Positions 60,557 to 64,000 of a DNA stretch of 64,000 nucleotides are shown here, one piece after another. Both the position numbers and the translations under genes were made by a program. Under the pieces are notes generated by a model that was not told where the DNA came from, ran no database searches, and was given only the letters and a program-made list of their open reading frames with translations. Source of the stretch: Paraglaciecola marina (GTDB taxonomy: Bacteria > Pseudomonadota > Gammaproteobacteria > Enterobacterales > Alteromonadaceae). Positions within the stretch are counted from its first letter, which is position 1; every line of letters starts with the position of its first letter. The stretch is taken from positions 1-64,000 of the forward strand of contig NZ_ML178722.1 in the NCBI RefSeq assembly GCF_004360155.1. The letters run 5' to 3'.

Positions 60557-63534
60557 ATATACAACCTACTATCATAACTTTCTTCTAACACTCGCATATT
60601 TTGATTAATGTAATCTAAAGTTTCTTCATCAATTATACGAGTGAGCCCATTAACAGGCGCGGCAACAAAGAAGACTCTATCGTTGTGCTGCAGTACATCT
60701 TGTAATTCCTGTTTACTTCGTAACACTGGGTTACCTACAAATTTGTCTACATAATAGGGAGATTTTTTAACGGTATCGTAAACTACCTTCCTATCTGTAA
60801 TAGTTTGCACAAAGTAGTCACCCTTTTCTTCAATGTAATGTTCGGTAACCAAAGGAATAGAGGTCAACACTAGGTCGCCTTCACGCTTATATTTGCGCAG
60901 TGCACTAGATACCTCTCGCCCATCCATACCCGATAAATTTTCTCTATAGTCCACTCTTAGGCCATCAATACTACCTGCCATTAAGCGATACATATGTAAC
61001 ACACCAGAACTAGTGGGTATAAACAATACAAAGGCCATTAACATGCCAACCACAGCGCCTTGTATACGCCACGAGGTTAATCCCTTAGCCGAAGTATAGG
61101 CTTGAATTAACATCAATAATTTCACAAAAATAGCCGCCACAGCGATTAAGAATGCGGGTAATACAAAATAGAAATAATGAGCGTTGTAATAACCCAATAA
61201 GTTAGTCAAAGATAGGTAGGCCATCAACACAAACAGCACCACAAAGCTTAATTTTTTGTCGTAAAAAATAAGAATAAAGCCAATAATAAAAAACAAACTA
61301 AGGGCAAAATGTGATTCAGTAAAAAAGAAGTTTTGTAAATAATACCAAGGTTCGTATGAAGAATCCGTGAAGGTAAGCTTTGGAGTCGCTAAGTCACTTT
61401 TACCAAAACCAACCATAACAAAAGGTGACTGAAGTAACATACGCCTAATGCCTTGGAATGCAATGACGAATAGAATTAGCAGGGCTGCAATCCAAAGATT
61501 CATCTGCATAAACCACTGCCACTGACGCCAGCGAATAATAATAGCAACAATAGCCATTATTGGCAGAACTAAGCCAGCACCTTCCCAACTTAAATAACTG
61601 AGAGCAAACATACATGCGGAAAGAACCGCGAGCTTTATTGATATTTGATCACTCTTTAATAAGCGGTAAAACACAATAAGCGCAATTAGGTTAAAAAACT
61701 GAGTTTGTGCCGGATGAAAACAATTCTGTCCCCAATAAATAGCCCAAGGAGAAACAGCAAATAGTAAACCTGCAATTAAGCCAGACAAACGCCCAAACCA
61801 CATAGAACCACAGTATATTATAGCGCCGCAAGTCAAAGTACTAAACATTAACGCAGGGAAACGCAGTGCAAAGTCACCATAACCAAACACCTTTATTGAA
61901 GCGGCAAGAAAATAAGGAACTAGCTCATAAGTAGCGAGCTCTACTTCCATACCTCCCACCATCAAATAGGGATACCCTCTTTCAATCACACCTCTAGCAA
62001 AGCCTGCGATTGTAGCTTCATCAACTGTTAATGCTCTTAAATCTAACCCTTCAAATCGCATCACAAAAGTTAATACGATAGCGGAGGTAACCAACAACCA
62101 ATAAATAAGAGGATTTAAATTTAAAGACTGTGTAACTGCAGTAGTTAGTGTAACTGAGTGGTTTTGCCCCTTAACTCTCCATTGATCCGTCATTGAAATT
62201 GACACAAGCAAAGCCCAAATAACTAACACCAGATCAAATGCACCATCAGAAAATATCTGCCGGGCATCAAAGCGGACGTCTTGTGCCATAAACCAAGCAC
62301 ATAACAGACATAACAAGGCAACTAAATTGGCTAGAACTGTGGCGTCTAATTGCTCTTTTATCGAAAGCCCAAGAGCTTTAAAAATCAAAGAAAGAAACAA
62401 AGCTACAGCGACAAACTTCAATACAAATAACCATGGGGCTTTTTGAATTAGTTTTGGCGCCACAAATGATTCATCAACTACAAAGAAATAATCAGGGCTA
62501 AGGCTAGACCTAGCCACCTTAACATTACTTTTTAGGTCTGCTTTGTGTAACTCAGTAAACACATCTATAGTGCTGCCAGTAACTTCGCTAAACAACCAGC
62601 TTTTATCTAAATAGATAGTATCTGTACCTTTGACTGAATCAATAATGATTCCACCAGCAACATGAACAGAATTTCCACTATTTAAAAAATCAATCCTCAG
62701 GAGATTACTTCCATCGGCTAACTTAGCTTGAATAGACTTCAAGTTTAATTTTCTGTCATTAACAGGGAAGATCCCCAAACTAATTCCATTTACAGATACT
62801 TCATAGGGAGAATCACTCGCAATGGCAAACCAAACTTGGGCATTCTCCGCAGCCTCATATTGGAACTCAGTTTGAGTAGACACTCTCCAACTTTGTGGAC
62901 TGCTTACTAAGAGGGTTTCTGGTACTTCAATAGCCATTAATAAGTTTGGGTCAAAACCTATCATTGATACATCATCTGAACCTTGCCAATGTTTAGTCTT
63001 TAGCCACTCAGCGTCATCTAACCCATTTGAATACCAATAAAGGTTACTGGTCTGCTGCGGTAGTAAATGGCTTGCTTTATCTTTCTGTGTAGAAAAATAA
63101 GTAGATTTTCTACCCATTTCATCTAAAGCTGTTAACTCATATCTTAAGCCAACGATGGCTGGATAGGTGCTACGTTTAACCTTAACCGCTATGATATTTT
63201 CCCCAACATTCAACAAGGTACTGACATCAAATATTCCCGTCGCTAACATCGATTTTTGTACTTTCTCATCCACTAGGAACCCATTAACGTACAAAGAAAA
63301 TTCATCTGTAGTTGCGATTTGTAATTGTGCTCGGGTTGCTTTGCTATCTAACTCAAATGAAGCACGAAAATAACCTACTGGACTAGGTTCTTGGGTGGTT
63401 ATCCATTGGCTATGCCCCCACGAAAGTGTAAACCTTGAGTTTGCTTCATCGGCAGATTTGATATAGCTAAAAGCGACTATGACCAGTCCGAATAAAACGA
63501 GGAACAATAGCTTCCAAAATATATTGCTTTTCAT
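60544..63534 (-). CDS. GT-C (GT39/ArnT-like) glycosyltransferase with N-terminal sugar-binding-like domains
   Basis: A 996-residue membrane protein. The first helix (about 7-24) is followed by a periplasmic region of about 330 residues with galactose-binding-like beta sandwiches (LQIATTDEFSLYVNGFLVDE; WFAIASDSPYEVSVNGISLG). Then come about twelve helices. The GT-C catalytic-type loop has DEATIAGFARGVIERGYPYL (about 505), close to the DE motif of PMT/ArnT enzymes that use polyprenyl-phosphate sugars. It probably glycosylates a protein or glycan in the periplasm. The operon partner is a large lipoprotein that could be its target. Confidence 0.82.
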   Translation of the reverse strand: MKSNIFWKLLFLVLFGLVIVAFSYIKSADEANSRFTLSWGHSQWITTQEPSPVGYFRASFELDSKATRAQLQIATTDEFSLYVNGFLVDEKVQKSMLATGIFDVSTLLNVGENIIAVKVKRSTYPAIVGLRYELTALDEMGRKSTYFSTQKDKASHLLPQQTSNLYWYSNGLDDAEWLKTKHWQGSDDVSMIGFDPNLLMAIEVPETLLVSSPQSWRVSTQTEFQYEAAENAQVWFAIASDSPYEVSVNGISLGIFPVNDRKLNLKSIQAKLADGSNLLRIDFLNSGNSVHVAGGIIIDSVKGTDTIYLDKSWLFSEVTGSTIDVFTELHKADLKSNVKVARSSLSPDYFFVVDESFVAPKLIQKAPWLFVLKFVAVALFLSLIFKALGLSIKEQLDATVLANLVALLCLLCAWFMAQDVRFDARQIFSDGAFDLVLVIWALLVSISMTDQWRVKGQNHSVTLTTAVTQSLNLNPLIYWLLVTSAIVLTFVMRFEGLDLRALTVDEATIAGFARGVIERGYPYLMVGGMEVELATYELVPYFLAASIKVFGYGDFALRFPALMFSTLTCGAIIYCGSMWFGRLSGLIAGLLFAVSPWAIYWGQNCFHPAQTQFFNLIALIVFYRLLKSDQISIKLAVLSACMFALSYLSWEGAGLVLPIMAIVAIIIRWRQWQWFMQMNLWIAALLILFVIAFQGIRRMLLQSPFVMVGFGKSDLATPKLTFTDSSYEPWYYLQNFFFTESHFALSLFFIIGFILIFYDKKLSFVVLFVLMAYLSLTNLLGYYNAHYFYFVLPAFLIAVAAIFVKLLMLIQAYTSAKGLTSWRIQGAVVGMLMAFVLFIPTSSGVLHMYRLMAGSIDGLRVDYRENLSGMDGREVSSALRKYKREGDLVLTSIPLVTEHYIEEKGDYFVQTITDRKVVYDTVKKSPYYVDKFVGNPVLRSKQELQDVLQHNDRVFFVAAPVNGLTRIIDEETLDYINQNMRVLEESYDSRLYIWER

Positions 63535-63547
63535 AATTTACATCCAT

Positions 63548-64000
63548 TCATGTACCACTAAGCCCCTTAACTGCTCGATAATTCTTATCGCCATCTAATT
63601 TAATGGAATGTTGAAACGCATTTCTTGCTTCAGATGGATAGCCACTTGCGCTCAAACACTCACCCTTTGTGGTCCAAATATCAGCAGACATAGAACGATT
63701 ATGAATTTTCCCTAAGATTTGGTCAGACAAAATATTACAAGATTCATACTGTTTGGTTGCATTGTAGATACTAAGCAAGGCTATTTGGGCTACCAAAGAA
63801 TTCGTCAATCTTGACGCCATCAAAAAATGCTGTTCTGCTTGTGCCCATTCTTGATGCCATAAATATAACAGCCCAACTCGATTATACGCATTTGAAACCA
63901 AACGCTTTTCAATACGCTCTATTGCTAATTTCTGAGGTAAACCTAAATCATTAGATTCTGTATTAGTTGCCGATTTGCCTGTAAAGTTTTTAATATAAGA
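63548..64000 (-). CDS. TPR-type protein, truncated by the window edge
   Basis: The frame is open from the stop at 63548 to the window end at 64000, so the true start lies outside. About 150 residues are visible, with tetratricopeptide-like pairs (YNRVGLLYLWHQEWAQAEQH; TKGECLSASGYPSEARNAFQ). It is 14 bp upstream of the glycosyltransferase gene and is the first visible gene of the operon. Confidence 0.7.
   Translation of the reverse strand, partial: SYIKNFTGKSATNTESNDLGLPQKLAIERIEKRLVSNAYNRVGLLYLWHQEWAQAEQHFLMASRLTNSLVAQIALLSIYNATKQYESCNILSDQILGKIHNRSMSADIWTTKGECLSASGYPSEARNAFQHSIKLDGDKNYRAVKGLSGT

Overview
The window looks like chromosome of a marine gammaproteobacterium of the Alteromonadales (Alteromonadaceae-like). 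The evidence is an RraB homologue, a glnA-ntrB-ntrC block followed by typA/bipA, AT-rich intergenic DNA, many TonB-dependent receptors, PEP-CTERM proteins and a nickel superoxide dismutase. No rRNA, tRNA, CRISPR array, insertion sequence or phage gene was seen. The genus is not resolved.

Layout. 1-0.9 kb: one AT-rich gene between GC-rich, hairpin-forming DNA, possibly a mobile cassette remnant. 1-5.7 kb: TonB-dependent receptor plus two exported phosphatase-type enzymes, with a Pho-box-like promoter; probably organophosphate scavenging. 5.7-8.2 kb: rraB, plsC and an HPt/HD-GYP signalling protein. 8.3-15.2 kb: ntrC, ntrB, a DUF4124 protein, glnA, then divergent typA. 15.5-17.8 kb: a GGDEF/EAL protein. 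18-19.1 kb: two very small genes (a ribbon-helix-helix protein with a likely ATT start, and a Lys-rich 36-residue protein), then fur. 19.3-31.5 kb: three iron-type TonB receptors, three PepSY membrane proteins, DUF3649 and DUF3325 proteins, with Fur boxes. 31.6-38.6 kb: an iron-sparing region: a small gene plus fumC (iron-independent fumarase), an OmpR-type two-component system, nickel SOD (sodN) with its maturation protease and a His-rich membrane protein, TPR-like proteins, and a candidate Fur-controlled small RNA. 39-41.5 kb: a PEP-CTERM protein with a sigma-54 promoter, a LysE exporter and a Sel1 protein. 41.6-52.7 kb: a vitamin B12 block with two cobalamin riboswitches: btuD-btuC-cobC-cobQ-cobO-btuF, then btuB-tonB-ECF sigma-partner, interrupted by a second PEP-CTERM gene with its own sigma-54 promoter. 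52.8-64 kb: an uncharacterised conserved 488-residue protein, a NUDIX hydrolase, a secreted zinc metalloprotease, and a surface/glycosylation operon (TPR protein, GT-C glycosyltransferase, thrombospondin type 3 repeat lipoprotein) that runs off the right edge.

The dominant theme is metal and cofactor economy. Fur would sense iron and control siderophore receptors, their PepSY reductase partners, an iron-free fumarase and a nickel SOD. A short Fur-box-driven, two-hairpin transcript at 38.54-38.62 kb could be the post-transcriptional arm. B12 acquisition is governed by riboswitches, phosphorus acquisition probably by PhoB, nitrogen assimilation by NtrC, and the PEP-CTERM genes by sigma-54. All functions are inferred from sequence recognition; no database search was run.
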